The position numbers and the translations under genes were made by a program. The notes under the pieces are model-generated. The model saw nothing but the letters and a program-made list of their open reading frames with translations. It ran no database searches and had not been told where the DNA came from. 64,000 nt of DNA from Methylobacillus methanolivorans (GTDB lineage Bacteria > Pseudomonadota > Gammaproteobacteria > Burkholderiales > Methylophilaceae). How positions within the stretch are numbered: position 1 is the stretch's first letter; each line of letters opens with the position of its first letter. Below are positions 10,061-19,381 of this stretch, in pieces. The stretch lies in the NCBI RefSeq assembly GCF_020531845.1, contig NZ_JAJAVF010000005.1, positions 193,667-257,666 on the forward strand, read 5' to 3'.

Positions 10061-11026
10061 TTAGCGCCTGCCGAAGGTTCTGCCTGCCAGACTACGAAAG
10101 CGGTCATAAGCACCGCGCGGGGTATCACCGACCAGATATTCTGGCGCAACGGCTTCCAGTGCCGTAGTCGCATTGCCAAACAGCTCCTTGATTGGCGCTG
10201 CACAGACACTATCGACTTCCATGCTGAAGAGATTGTCTCGCGTCATCAGCTTTACAGGCAGCTTTTCCATGACATAGGCTTGGTAGTAAGAGAGCTTATC
10301 ATTGAGCGGTACGATACGGCGCTTCTTGCCCAGCAAGAAAGCGACAAACTCAATCAACTGCTGCAAGGTATACACCTGCGGACCACCCAGATCCATGCTG
10401 CGGCCGTAAGTACTGATATTTTCGAGCGATGCCACGAACACATGCGCCACATCCTCCACCCAGATCGGCTGAAAACGTGCATGAGGCTTAGCAACCGCAA
10501 TCACCGGCAAGATTTTCACCACATTGGCGAACAGGTTGAGGAATTGATCGCCACGCCCGAAAATGACGGAAGGACGGAATATCGTCACATCAATCTCACG
10601 CGTACGCGCCAGCACCGCAGCTTCTCCTGCCGCCTTGGAGCGCAGGTAAGCACTCTTGGCATCTGCACTGGCTTTTAGTGCACTCATGTGCAATAAGCGC
10701 TTCACGCCTTGCTTGCAGCAGATATCAGCCAAACGTGCAGGTAACTCGGCGTGCAACTTGTCGAAGCGAGCCTGTGATGTCTCATGCAGAATACCGACCA
10801 GATTGATCACGGCATCCTGTCCATGCAAATGTCCAGATAATGCCGTGTCATTGAAGATGTCGCATTCCACGACCTGCACATTGGGCAACAGGATCAAATG
10901 CTTGCTGCTCTCGCGCCGCCGCGTCAACACCTTGACGTCATAACCAGCGACGCTAAGCTTGTGCACAATCGCACTTCCCACAAAGCCAGAGCCGCCAATC
11001 ACACATATTTGCCTGATACGTTGCAT
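10061..11026 (-). CDS. NDUFA9-like NAD(P)-binding protein
   Basis: A 321-residue extended short-chain dehydrogenase of the kind annotated as complex I NDUFA9 subunit family. The Rossmann motif is ICVIGGSGFVGSAI (7-20, GxxGxxG), followed by NLVGIL and a YLRSKAAGE segment in place of the usual YxxxK pair. Bacterial members are soluble or membrane-attached; their exact role is unsettled, with proposals in complex I assembly or quinone biology. Its start lies 36 bp after the end of slt, and its stop 3 bp before the cca start. Confidence 0.8.
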   Translation of the reverse strand: MQRIRQICVIGGSGFVGSAIVHKLSVAGYDVKVLTRRRESSKHLILLPNVQVVECDIFNDTALSGHLHGQDAVINLVGILHETSQARFDKLHAELPARLADICCKQGVKRLLHMSALKASADAKSAYLRSKAAGEAAVLARTREIDVTIFRPSVIFGRGDQFLNLFANVVKILPVIAVAKPHARFQPIWVEDVAHVFVASLENISTYGRSMDLGGPQVYTLQQLIEFVAFLLGKKRRIVPLNDKLSYYQAYVMEKLPVKLMTRDNLFSMEVDSVCAAPIKELFGNATTALEAVAPEYLVGDTPRGAYDRFRSLAGRTFGRR

Positions 11027-11062
11027 TACTTCATGTCCCTTTTTGTCCTGTCTGAATCAGGG

Positions 11063-13051
11063 TTAATCTTGTTCCGGATTAATAGGCTCTCCCACGCCAG
11101 GCACTACGCCCAGGCGCTGTTTCAAGCTCTGGGGCTTGGTGCCCAACTGCTGTGAGTAATACATGGAGTTGCCCAGTACTTTTTTCACGTAATCGCGCGT
11201 TTCGCTGAAGGGGATGGTTTCTGCATACACGGCACCTTCCAATGGCTTGTCCGAAGCCCAGCGCTTGGGCCTACCCGGCCCTGCATTGTAGGCTGCGGTC
11301 GCCATCAATGGCTGCTGATCCATCCTGTCCATGGTATAGCGCAGGTAGTGCGTACCAAACTTCAGGTTGGTATCAAGTTGGTTAATCATGGCGGGTTTGT
11401 AATCACCCATACCCATGCGCTTGGCAATCCACTTGGCAGTTTCTGGCATCACCTGCATGAGGCCGGAGGCGCCCACCACCGATTTGGCCCAACTAACAAA
11501 GCGGCTTTCCTGGCGGATCAAGCCATAGATCCAGGCTTCATCCAGTGAATTGTCGGCCGCATAGCCCTGCATAATGTCACGGTAAGGTGCAGGATAACGC
11601 AAGGCAAAATCATGCAGTAGCTTGGTGCGATCAGCCGTACTGATCGCCACGTCATACCATCCCTCGCGGAAGGCAATTTCCGCGGTGGCGATCAATTGCT
11701 TGTCGTCGAAATCACGGCTGGCATAGCGCCATTCGTCCCGGGACTCTGTACGCATTTCCAGCCGACGCAATGCCAAGGCACGCTGGATACCCGCGTTATC
11801 CAATACCGCCCGTATCTCTTCTGCATTGGCTTTATAAGGTGCAGGAGTCGCGGTAATCACATCACCCATTTCCTCTTCTGCCAATAGTCCGTAGTAAGTG
11901 TTTTCCCTGGAGAGCTTCACCAGGATCAGATTAGCCGCAACAATCTGCTTTTGCTCCTTGAGTGCACGGGCCTTCCAGTATTGCCAGACTTGCTCTTCCT
12001 GCTGAGATTCCGGCATCACCGCGATGGTCAACTGCAACGCTTTCCAGTCACCAGCACGCATGGCGGCCCTGGCTTTCCACTCTTGTTGATCCTTGTCCAG
12101 CACCGCGCTTCCAGCCCTCTGGAAATAAGTGAGTGCCGCAGGGTCGTGTTTGCGGGCGGCATGCAAAGCGAAACGGCCCCAGAAATAATCACGATCAGCG
12201 ACATCAAAGTTAGTATGCAGCTTTTCCCATAGATCCAACGCCAACGCAGGCTGGCTACGACTCAGGCGTTCCAGTGCATAGAGATTAAGCTCCTTGCCCA
12301 ATCGGCTCTTGAAGCTAATCTGGCGTTTTTCCAGCACTTGCTGCGGGTTCTGGTAGGCCTTGTCCAATAGCTTGAGATTATTATTGTCGATATTCGGCAA
12401 TCGTTGCAGCACAGTCTTGGCGACCGTCATCTTGGAACCTTGCAACAGCAAGCGAGTACGTGCCCAGATATCTTCCTCGCGCAAGACCCCGCCGGTCTGC
12501 AACCGTTCAAAGACGGCGCCACAATTAGCAGGCAACTCATTGCCCGTCATCCACAGCGCCTTGCCATCTCGTACAGCCGATTCCTGCCCCTGCTGGATGC
12601 CGCCATCAGCAGCATAGCAACTCACCGCCATATCATCGCGCTGAAGCTTGGGGTATTCCTCGAAAAAAGTACTCCAGTCCTGCCGCCGGGCAAGCACTTT
12701 TAACCATTCCCCGCGCAGGCGATCAGCAAATGGGGCATCGCGATACTGCTCCAAGAAAGCCCGTATCGAGGCTTTATCGGCCTGGTTAAGATCAAGTAAA
12801 AAACGCCAATAATCGGTATAAGGAGCAAGAATATAGCGTTGCGCATGCAGGGCTTGGGAAGCAGAGGTCAACGCATTGAGATTTCGCGTGTTGTAGGCAT
12901 TACGGGCACTCAGGAACAGGTCATCAGGGCTGTCAGCATGGACAACTTGACCACAGGCGAGCAAGCCCATCAACAAGCATGAAGCGAATAGCCTCCTGCC
13001 AATTCCCCCTGGCAAGCGTGCCAGGGCAACACCAAACTTACTTAACTGCAT
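11063..13051 (-). CDS. slt: Soluble lytic murein transglycosylase
   Basis: A ~662-residue periplasmic enzyme that cleaves the MurNAc-GlcNAc bond of peptidoglycan with formation of 1,6-anhydro-MurNAc. The signal peptide covers ~39 residues, ending QVVHA; a Cys in LLACG could also suggest a lipoprotein, but the box is poor. A long alpha-superhelical region follows, then the lysozyme-like domain with catalytic Glu515 in LIRQESRF, the ASGLMQVMPETA motif and AYNAGPGR. The open frame extends to 13231, but its first 60 residues are Trp/Ser-rich noise, so I take ATG 13051. It is transcribed in the lpxC direction, downstream of the dcw cluster, which fits wall turnover. Confidence 0.9.
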   Translation of the reverse strand: MQLSKFGVALARLPGGIGRRLFASCLLMGLLACGQVVHADSPDDLFLSARNAYNTRNLNALTSASQALHAQRYILAPYTDYWRFLLDLNQADKASIRAFLEQYRDAPFADRLRGEWLKVLARRQDWSTFFEEYPKLQRDDMAVSCYAADGGIQQGQESAVRDGKALWMTGNELPANCGAVFERLQTGGVLREEDIWARTRLLLQGSKMTVAKTVLQRLPNIDNNNLKLLDKAYQNPQQVLEKRQISFKSRLGKELNLYALERLSRSQPALALDLWEKLHTNFDVADRDYFWGRFALHAARKHDPAALTYFQRAGSAVLDKDQQEWKARAAMRAGDWKALQLTIAVMPESQQEEQVWQYWKARALKEQKQIVAANLILVKLSRENTYYGLLAEEEMGDVITATPAPYKANAEEIRAVLDNAGIQRALALRRLEMRTESRDEWRYASRDFDDKQLIATAEIAFREGWYDVAISTADRTKLLHDFALRYPAPYRDIMQGYAADNSLDEAWIYGLIRQESRFVSWAKSVVGASGLMQVMPETAKWIAKRMGMGDYKPAMINQLDTNLKFGTHYLRYTMDRMDQQPLMATAAYNAGPGRPKRWASDKPLEGAVYAETIPFSETRDYVKKVLGNSMYYSQQLGTKPQSLKQRLGVVPGVGEPINPEQD

Positions 13052-13124
13052 TGTGTATACCCAAACCATGACGCTTGACCAAGGATAGCATAGCCATCCA
13101 CCGGATGGCGGCCCTTTGCGCAAG

Positions 13125-13307
13125 CTAATAGAGAACGATACGACCCATGGCAATAACCAAGGCGACCACCATGAGCAAGACCAAGGTGAACTTGACGAGT
13201 TGCCAAGTGAACTTGAGATAACGCTTGTCACCTGAAATGACGTAAATACCCAGCGACACCGCGACCGAGATCAGCCCCAGTATCAGCAGTATGCGTAAGA
13301 CCAGCAT
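13125..13307 (-). CDS. Small conserved two-helix membrane protein
   Basis: A 60-residue protein of two hydrophobic helices (about 2-23 and 36-57) joined by the polar stretch SGDKRYLKFTWQ. The pattern GD(K/R)RYL(K/R)F is one I associate with small proteins of unknown function in betaproteobacteria. It starts 3 bp after the lpxC stop and has no obvious ribosome site of its own, which suggests translational coupling. No function is assigned. Its position between lipid A synthesis and murein turnover hints at the envelope, which is inference only. Confidence 0.6.
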   Translation of the reverse strand: MLVLRILLILGLISVAVSLGIYVISGDKRYLKFTWQLVKFTLVLLMVVALVIAMGRIVLY

Positions 13308-13310
13308 GGC

Positions 13311-14240
13311 TTAGACGTATTGCAGGGCCGGCGGCATGCCGATTGGCGTTTGGAAGGCTCCGGGCGCTTCCTCGAACTTGTCGAAAGTCGCGTACTCCCA
13401 GGCGTCACTGTCAGCAAGCAAGGTGCGCAGCAACTGATTGTTCATGTAGTGACCAGCCTTGAAAGCGCTAAATGCGCCAATGAGTGGATGGCCCAGAACA
13501 TAAAGATCACCAATAGCATCAAGCATTTTATGTTTGACGAACTCATCGTCATAACGCAAACCATCGTTATTTAATACGCGATACTCATCCAGCACGATGG
13601 CATTATCCAGACTGCCACCACGGGCTAGGCCCATAGAGCGTAATGCCTCGACTTCATGCATGAAGCCGAAGGTACGGGCACGGCTAATTTCCTTGATATA
13701 GGAGTTATCAGCAAAATCAATGGTGATTTTTTGCCCGGTATGCTCCACGGCAGGATGGTTAAAATCAATGGTGAAGTCGAGCTTGAAGCCGAAATAAGGG
13801 TCGAAACGCACCCATTTATCGCCTTCGTGATATTCAACGGTTTTCTTGATACGGATGAATTTCTTCATCGCAGGTTGTTCGACAATGCCGGCCTGTTGCA
13901 GAAGGAATACAAAAGGCCCGGCACTGCCGTCCATAATCGGCACTTCGCCTGCATTCAGCTCAATGAGGATGTTGTCTATGCCTAACCCGGCAAGGGCAGA
14001 CATCAGGTGCTCAATCGTGGCAACCCGGGCACCGTTGCACTCCAGCGCGGAGCACAACTTGGTATCGGTAACGAGATGAGGCTGCACCTTGAATTCAGCG
14101 GTGTCGGGCAGATCGACCCTACGGAATACAATACCAGTGTCAGGGGCTGCAGGGCGTAAGGTCAGGGTAACCTTGTCGCCCGAATGCAAGCCCACACCGG
14201 TGGCGCTGATTTCAGTTTTCAGTGTTCTTTGTTTAAGCAC
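13311..14240 (-). CDS. lpxC: UDP-3-O-acyl-N-acetylglucosamine deacetylase
   Basis: A ~309-residue zinc hydrolase carrying out the committed step of lipid A synthesis. It shows [18 protein letters not shown] at the N-terminus, the zinc-ligand segment [16 protein letters not shown], and [16 protein letters not shown] with the second His and Asp ligands. I chose GTG 14240 over the ATG at 14267, because GAGAGGG (14247-14253) lies 6 nt before the GTG and family members begin at this LKQRT segment. An extended -10 promoter is visible at 14283-14291, so lpxC can be expressed separately from ftsZ. Confidence 0.95.
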   Translation of the reverse strand: MLKQRTLKTEISATGVGLHSGDKVTLTLRPAAPDTGIVFRRVDLPDTAEFKVQPHLVTDTKLCSALECNGARVATIEHLMSALAGLGIDNILIELNAGEVPIMDGSAGPFVFLLQQAGIVEQPAMKKFIRIKKTVEYHEGDKWVRFDPYFGFKLDFTIDFNHPAVEHTGQKITIDFADNSYIKEISRARTFGFMHEVEALRSMGLARGGSLDNAIVLDEYRVLNNDGLRYDDEFVKHKMLDAIGDLYVLGHPLIGAFSAFKAGHYMNNQLLRTLLADSDAWEYATFDKFEEAPGAFQTPIGMPPALQYV

Positions 14241-14248
14241 TGCTGTCC

Positions 14249-14260
14249 CTCTCGCGAGAG
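14249..14260 (-). repeat. 12-bp palindrome over the lpxC ribosome site
   Basis: A perfect CTCTCGCGAGAG palindrome. In RNA it can form a 4-bp stem with a CGCG loop that covers part of the GAGAGGG ribosome site. Confidence 0.4.
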
Positions 14261-14282
14261 TCCTCATCTATATAGTTGCCAC

Positions 14283-14291
14283 ATTATAACA
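14283..14291 (-). promoter_or_regulatory. Extended -10 promoter of lpxC
   Basis: On the minus strand TGTTATAAT is a perfect -10 hexamer with an upstream TG, 42 bp before the GTG start. No good -35 box is seen, as is common for extended -10 promoters. Confidence 0.5.
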
Positions 14292-14352
14292 CGCGACACT
14301 GCGCCCACCTGAGCAGGCAGCCAGCCTCACCATGCCTGTGCAGGCTTATTGC

Positions 14353-15516
14353 TTAGTCAGCCTGCTTGCGCAGGAATGCAGGAATATCATATTCCTCCAC
14401 GCCTGACATCTTCATGGCTTCCACTTGGGCACGACGGCCATTGGAACTGAATACTGCAGGGCCTTCGTCATCCATGCCACCCATGTAGACAGGCTGGTTA
14501 GTCGTACCATCACGCACCTGGGTCATCACACGCAGCTCAGGCTTTTGTTGGCGACGTGCTACTGCACCATTCAAGCCAGTAGCCACCATGGTCACACGCA
14601 GGCCGTCACCGATGGACTCGTCAAATACGTTACCAACGATCACGGTGGCATCTTCAGCGGTGAATTCTTTGATGGTGTTCATCACATCGTAGTACTCCTT
14701 CATCTTGAAGGAAGTGCTTGCTGTAATGTTCACCAGCACGCCACGCGCATTGGCCAAGTTCACGTCTTCCAGCAATGGACTGGCAACCGCTTGCTCAGCA
14801 GCAATACGTGCGCGTTCGCTACCAGTTGCTGTAGCAGAACCCATCATCGCCATGCCCATTTCGGACATCACCGTACGTACGTCAGCAAAGTCGACGTTCA
14901 CCATGCCTGGGCAATTGATGATTTCGGCAATACCTGATACGGCGTTGTGCAATACATCGTTTGCTGCCTGAAATGCTTCCAGGAATGGCACATCTTCACC
15001 CAACACTTGCATGAGCTTTTCATTGGGGATGATGATAAGAGAGTCGACGTGCTTGGAAAGTTCTTCCAGGCCTTCTTGTGCCACCTTGGTACGCTTGCCT
15101 TCAAAAGAGAATGGCTTGGTCACCACGGCAACAGTCAAGATGCCCATTTCCTTGGCAACTTCTGCAATGATAGGCGCTGCACCAGTGCCGGTACCACCAC
15201 CCATACCAGCAGTGATGAATAGCATATCTGCGCCATCAATGATCTCGGCGATACGGTCACGGTCTTCCAGCGCAGCCTCGCGACCAATTTCTGGCTTGGC
15301 ACCAGCCCCCAGGCCCTTGGTGATGTCAGTACCAATTTGCAATACCGTCTTGGCCTGGCTCTTTTTCAAGGCCTGCATATCGGTATTCGCGCAAATGAAT
15401 TCCACGCCGCCAACTTCCTTGGCAATCATGTGTGCCACGGCATTACCACCGCAACCACCCACGCCTATCACTTTGATCACGGCCTCTTGTGAGTCCCTGT
15501 CCATAATCTCAAACAT
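14353..15516 (-). CDS. ftsZ: Cell division tubulin homologue FtsZ
   Basis: A 387-residue GTPase that polymerises into the Z ring. It shows VGGCGGNAV (19-27), the tubulin signature GGGTGTG (106-112), the T7-loop segment NVDFADVRTVMSEMG, and a flexible linker. The C-terminal anchor peptide DIPAFLRKQAD, which binds FtsA and other partners, is intact. The frame starts upstream at a TTG, but GGAGG 9 nt before ATG 15516 decides the start. It is preceded by an 88-bp gap after ftsA that may hold its own promoter, and followed by lpxC, the usual order. Confidence 0.97.
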   Translation of the reverse strand: MFEIMDRDSQEAVIKVIGVGGCGGNAVAHMIAKEVGGVEFICANTDMQALKKSQAKTVLQIGTDITKGLGAGAKPEIGREAALEDRDRIAEIIDGADMLFITAGMGGGTGTGAAPIIAEVAKEMGILTVAVVTKPFSFEGKRTKVAQEGLEELSKHVDSLIIIPNEKLMQVLGEDVPFLEAFQAANDVLHNAVSGIAEIINCPGMVNVDFADVRTVMSEMGMAMMGSATATGSERARIAAEQAVASPLLEDVNLANARGVLVNITASTSFKMKEYYDVMNTIKEFTAEDATVIVGNVFDESIGDGLRVTMVATGLNGAVARRQQKPELRVMTQVRDGTTNQPVYMGGMDDEGPAVFSSNGRRAQVEAMKMSGVEEYDIPAFLRKQAD

Positions 15517-15604
15517 GTTAAATTCCTCCAAAGTTACGTCTGCCTAAACTCGAAAAAAGCACTATTGCTTGCACACAATCGCTTACAAACACGCTACTTA
15601 ACTA

Positions 15605-16843
15605 CTAGAAATTACCCTGGAACCAACTCTTCATCCGGCTCAACACCTGGCTGAAAGAATTGGATTCCATCTGTCCCTGGAGCTGACGTTCCACTTGCTG
15701 CTGTCCCATCAATACCAGTCCCACCCCGGTGGCATACCTCGGATTACCTACCACCTCGGACAAACCTCCCACATTGCGCGGCATGCCAAGGCGCACCGGC
15801 ATGTGGAAAATCTCTTCACCCAGTTCCACCATCCCCTTCATAAGGGAGGAACCACCTGTAATCACAATGCCGGAGGCAATCATTTCCTCCATGCCGCTAC
15901 GGCGCAATTCGCCGAGCACAAACTCATATAGCTCAACCACGCGCGGCTCGATGACCTCCGCCAAGGTCTGTACCGACAATTGACGCGGGTCACGGCCATC
16001 AACTCCCGGCACTTCCACCACTTCGCGTGCATCGGCCAGCTGACGCAAGGCGCAGCCATGCTTGATCTTGATCTCTTCTGCGGATTGGGTCGGCGTGCGG
16101 AACGCCACAGCCACATCATTAGTGATCTGGTCACCCGCGATCGGCACCACGGCGGTATGGCGGATCGCGCCCTGCTTGAACACGGCAATGTCGGTTGTGC
16201 CGCCGCCAATATCCACCAGGCACACGCCCAGTTCTTTTTCATCTTCAGTCAATACCGCCAGGCTGGATGCCAGCGGTTGCAGGATAAGATCGCTCACTTC
16301 CAGGCCACAACGCTTGATGCACTTGACGATGTTCTGCGCAGCAGAAACAGCGCCGGTGACAATATGTACCTTGACCTCCAGCTTCATACCGCTCATGCCC
16401 AGGGGCTCACGTACGTCTTCCTGGCCATCGATAATGAATTCCTGCGTGAGGATATGCAGGATCTGCTGATCAGATGGCAAGGCGATCGCCCGCGCAGTCT
16501 CGATCACGCGATCCACATCCATCTGCGTCACTTCGGCATCCTTGATTTTCACCATGCCGTGCGAATTGAGGCTCTTGATATGCGAGCCTGCAATGCCGGT
16601 GAATACGGTACTGATCTTGCAATCAGCCATGAGCTCAGCCTCTTCCAGCGCACGCTGGATCGCCTGTACGGTGGAGTCGATATTCACCACCACGCCCTTC
16701 TTCAAACCGCGCGAAGTGTTTTGCCCCAAGCCGATGACCTTGAGACTACCATCCAGCTGTAGCTCGGCCACAATCGCGACGATCTTCGAGGTGCCAATAT
16801 CCAGCCCGACTATCAGGTTCTTATCTTCCCGGACCCTGCTCAT
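15605..16843 (-). CDS. ftsA: Cell division actin homologue FtsA
   Basis: A 412-residue actin-fold ATPase that tethers FtsZ to the membrane. Motifs: phosphate 1 LIVGLDIGTSKIVAIVAE at the N-terminus, phosphate 2 CLVDIGGGTTDIAVF, and the adenosine segment GIVITGGSSLMKGM. The C-terminal SRMKSWFQGNF fits the membrane-targeting amphipathic helix. The ribosome site GGAG is ~8 nt before ATG 16843. It lies 25 bp after ftsQ. Confidence 0.97.
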   Translation of the reverse strand: MSRVREDKNLIVGLDIGTSKIVAIVAELQLDGSLKVIGLGQNTSRGLKKGVVVNIDSTVQAIQRALEEAELMADCKISTVFTGIAGSHIKSLNSHGMVKIKDAEVTQMDVDRVIETARAIALPSDQQILHILTQEFIIDGQEDVREPLGMSGMKLEVKVHIVTGAVSAAQNIVKCIKRCGLEVSDLILQPLASSLAVLTEDEKELGVCLVDIGGGTTDIAVFKQGAIRHTAVVPIAGDQITNDVAVAFRTPTQSAEEIKIKHGCALRQLADAREVVEVPGVDGRDPRQLSVQTLAEVIEPRVVELYEFVLGELRRSGMEEMIASGIVITGGSSLMKGMVELGEEIFHMPVRLGMPRNVGGLSEVVGNPRYATGVGLVLMGQQQVERQLQGQMESNSFSQVLSRMKSWFQGNF

Positions 16844-16868
16844 TTATTTCTCCAATTTTCCATAGTAC

Positions 16869-17600
16869 TCAGGCTGCTCCTGTCTTGCGTTTTGGCGGCA
16901 ATCCCTCAGGCTTGCGCACGGCAAACCCGTTGGGATAGCGCAAATCGGCGTAGCTGATTGCCACTTTCAGCCCGCCCAATGTCTGTTTGTAAACGCTGGC
17001 AAACTTCTGCAAACGCGTTTCCATATCTTCACGGCCCAGTTCAATCACCATGCCGCTGTTGGTCTTGATCTGCCAGGCGCGGCGCGGGGTCAATGCCAGC
17101 TGCGCGATATGCATGCCAGTGCTTGTCCCCAATATCTGGCTATACACGCCATATTGCTTGGCCACTTCCGCCACACCATCGCCAGGCCCGTAGAACACCG
17201 GCAAATCACTATCCGACGCTGCATGGAACAACTCGCCATAGGTGTTCACCAAGGCAATATTGCCCCAGCGCGCCAGTTCCTTTTGCTCTTCAACCACCAC
17301 TTCCAGCCGGTCTGGCCAGCGCTTGCGCACGCTGACCTTGCGTGCCCACGGCAGCTTCTGGAAGGCATCCCTGGCCTTCACCACATCCACCGTGAAGAAA
17401 TTACCCTGCAAGTGCCTATCGACGATGAACTTGATCTGCTCACGCGTCACATGGTCCAGCTTGCCTTCCACCCGCACTTCCTTGAGCGGGAAAATCGGCA
17501 GGTGCACAACGACATACACCAGCCCGTACAAAAACATGACTGCCGCCAGTGCATTCAGCAGGTTCGCGATCCAGTTGAGGACGCGCGGCTTATCCCACAT
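16869..17600 (-). CDS. ftsQ: Cell division protein FtsQ
   Basis: A 243-residue bitopic divisome protein. A short cytoplasmic start is followed by one transmembrane helix (about 13-34), then the POTRA domain ([20 protein letters not shown], ~37-105) and the beta domain that binds FtsB/FtsL. The segment [24 protein letters not shown] is characteristic. Its start overlaps the end of ddl by 11 bp, indicating translational coupling. Confidence 0.94.
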   Translation of the reverse strand: MWDKPRVLNWIANLLNALAAVMFLYGLVYVVVHLPIFPLKEVRVEGKLDHVTREQIKFIVDRHLQGNFFTVDVVKARDAFQKLPWARKVSVRKRWPDRLEVVVEEQKELARWGNIALVNTYGELFHAASDSDLPVFYGPGDGVAEVAKQYGVYSQILGTSTGMHIAQLALTPRRAWQIKTNSGMVIELGREDMETRLQKFASVYKQTLGGLKVAISYADLRYPNGFAVRKPEGLPPKRKTGAA

Positions 17601-18498
17601 GCGCTAGCTCCAACACCTTGAGCACCAGTTCATCGAAACTCAGCCCAATCGCCCTGGCACCCATGGGCACCAAGCTATGGTCCGTCATGCCAGGCGACGT
17701 ATTCACCTCGAGGAAATAATGCTTCCCGGCTTCATCCATGAGGAAATCCACCCGGCCCCAGCCTTGTCCGCCTACCACGCGGAACGCCTGCAAGGCCTCA
17801 GCCTTGATTTTTTCTTCCAGCACAGCATCAAGGCCACATGGGCAGAGATATTGGGTATCGTCGCGCAGGTATTTAGCCTCGTAGTCATAGAACTCGTTGG
17901 CAGGCACAATACGGATCACCGGCAACACCTGGTCACCGAGAATGCCCACGGTATATTCGCCGCCGCCAACAAACTGCTCAGCAATGACCAAAGGGTCAGA
18001 CTTGGCAGCCAGTTCATAAGCCGCCTGAAGACCGCCAGCCGCCTTAACCTTGCTGATTCCAATGCTGGAGCCTTCATTGGCAGGCTTCACGAATAATGGC
18101 AAACCCAAGCGCTGCTCTATCGCCGCAAAATCGCTATCGGCATTCACTAATTCAAATTCCGGCGTCACAACTCCGGCAGCACGCCACAGCAGCTTGGTGC
18201 GCCATTTATCCATGCCCACGCTGGAAGCCATCACGCCGCTGCCGGTATAGGGGATCCCCATCAACTCGAGTGCGCCCTGGATAGTGCCGTCCTCGCCATA
18301 GCGACCATGCAAGGCAATAAACACACGATCAAACGCTTTCAGTTCGCTCAGTTCACGCTCTGCAGGATCAAACGCATGGGCATCTACGCCTCCGCGCAAC
18401 AAGGCCGCCAGCACGGCTGCACCGCTTTTTAGCGATACCTCGCGCTCACCGGACTTGCCGCCAAACAGCACGGCTACCTTGCCGAAACTCCTACTCAT
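17590..18498 (-). CDS. ddl: D-alanine-D-alanine ligase
   Basis: A ~302-residue ATP-grasp enzyme that joins two D-alanines for the peptidoglycan stem. It shows [19 protein letters not shown] at the N-terminus, [18 protein letters not shown] in the ATP-binding domain and the metal-site end [17 protein letters not shown]. The open frame begins at a TTG at 18513, but ATG 18498 has GGAG at good spacing, whereas the ATG at 18504 is too close to it. Overlaps the murB stop by 8 bp. Confidence 0.96.
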   Translation of the reverse strand: MSRSFGKVAVLFGGKSGEREVSLKSGAAVLAALLRGGVDAHAFDPAERELSELKAFDRVFIALHGRYGEDGTIQGALELMGIPYTGSGVMASSVGMDKWRTKLLWRAAGVVTPEFELVNADSDFAAIEQRLGLPLFVKPANEGSSIGISKVKAAGGLQAAYELAAKSDPLVIAEQFVGGGEYTVGILGDQVLPVIRIVPANEFYDYEAKYLRDDTQYLCPCGLDAVLEEKIKAEALQAFRVVGGQGWGRVDFLMDEAGKHYFLEVNTSPGMTDHSLVPMGARAIGLSFDELVLKVLELAHVG

Positions 18499-19381
18499 GC
18501 CCATCTTCTCCAATCACTCTCACTTCTGGATGCAGTGCCACGCCCTGCTGTTGCTTCACCACTGCCTGCACATGCAGGATCAGCTGCTCAATATCCTTTG
18601 CCGTTGCTTCGCCTTGGTTGACGATGAAATTGGCATGTTTCTCCGACACCTCTGCACCGCCTATGCGATAGCCCTTCAAGCAGCTCGCCTCTATGAGTCG
18701 CGCGGCATGATCACCCGGCGGGTTGCGGAACACCGACCCTGCATTGGGCAAGTTGAGCGGCTGTGTCGCCAAGCGCCTCGCCAGCAATTGCTTGATCTTT
18801 GCTTCAGCCTCCGTTGCATCGCCATCAGCCAAGCGAAACCAAGCGGCCACGAACCACTCATCTGCCACCGGCATGTCTACATGGCGATAAGCTGTGCTAA
18901 ATGCCTGGTGATTGCGCTCATGCAGCTCGCCAGCGCGGTCTATGGTCAACACACGCTCGACGATTTCCCATGTTTCGCCACCATGGCAGCCAGCATTCAT
19001 TGCCAGAGCACCACCCACGGTGCCTGGAATCCCCGCCATGAACTCCGCACCATGCAAATGCTGGCGTGCAGCAAACCTGGCAAGCTTGGCACTAGTGACA
19101 CCCGCCTCGGCATAGACCAGACCGTGATCCTGATGCAGTGCAGTCAACGCTCCATGCATCAGGATTACAGTGCCCCTGACACCACCGTCGCGCACCAGCA
19201 GATTAGAACCCAGGCCAATGAAATACAGTGGCTCGCCCGCAGGCAGGCCAGACAGAAACTGTTGCAAATCGTCGAGGCTGGCTGGTACATACAGGCGATC
19301 AGCCGCACCACCCGTGCGCCAGCTGGTATAGCGCGCCAGCGACTCGTCATGCAGCAACTTGCCTGTCACGACAGTCGTCAT
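18491..19381 (-). CDS. murB: UDP-N-acetylenolpyruvoylglucosamine reductase
   Basis: A 296-residue FAD enzyme that reduces the enolpyruvyl group to give UDP-MurNAc, using NADPH. FAD-binding segments [18 protein letters not shown] and [15 protein letters not shown] are intact, as are the [16 protein letters not shown] segment with the catalytic Ser and the C-terminal [18 protein letters not shown]. The start overlaps the murC stop by 4 nt (ATGA). Confidence 0.95.
   Translation of the reverse strand: MTTVVTGKLLHDESLARYTSWRTGGAADRLYVPASLDDLQQFLSGLPAGEPLYFIGLGSNLLVRDGGVRGTVILMHGALTALHQDHGLVYAEAGVTSAKLARFAARQHLHGAEFMAGIPGTVGGALAMNAGCHGGETWEIVERVLTIDRAGELHERNHQAFSTAYRHVDMPVADEWFVAAWFRLADGDATEAEAKIKQLLARRLATQPLNLPNAGSVFRNPPGDHAARLIEASCLKGYRIGGAEVSEKHANFIVNQGEATAKDIEQLILHVQAVVKQQQGVALHPEVRVIGEDGHE

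Noticed and set aside
13052..13231. N-terminal extension of slt
   Set aside because: Trp/Ser-rich, overlaps the small membrane protein gene, and the signal peptide begins at the later ATG 13051.
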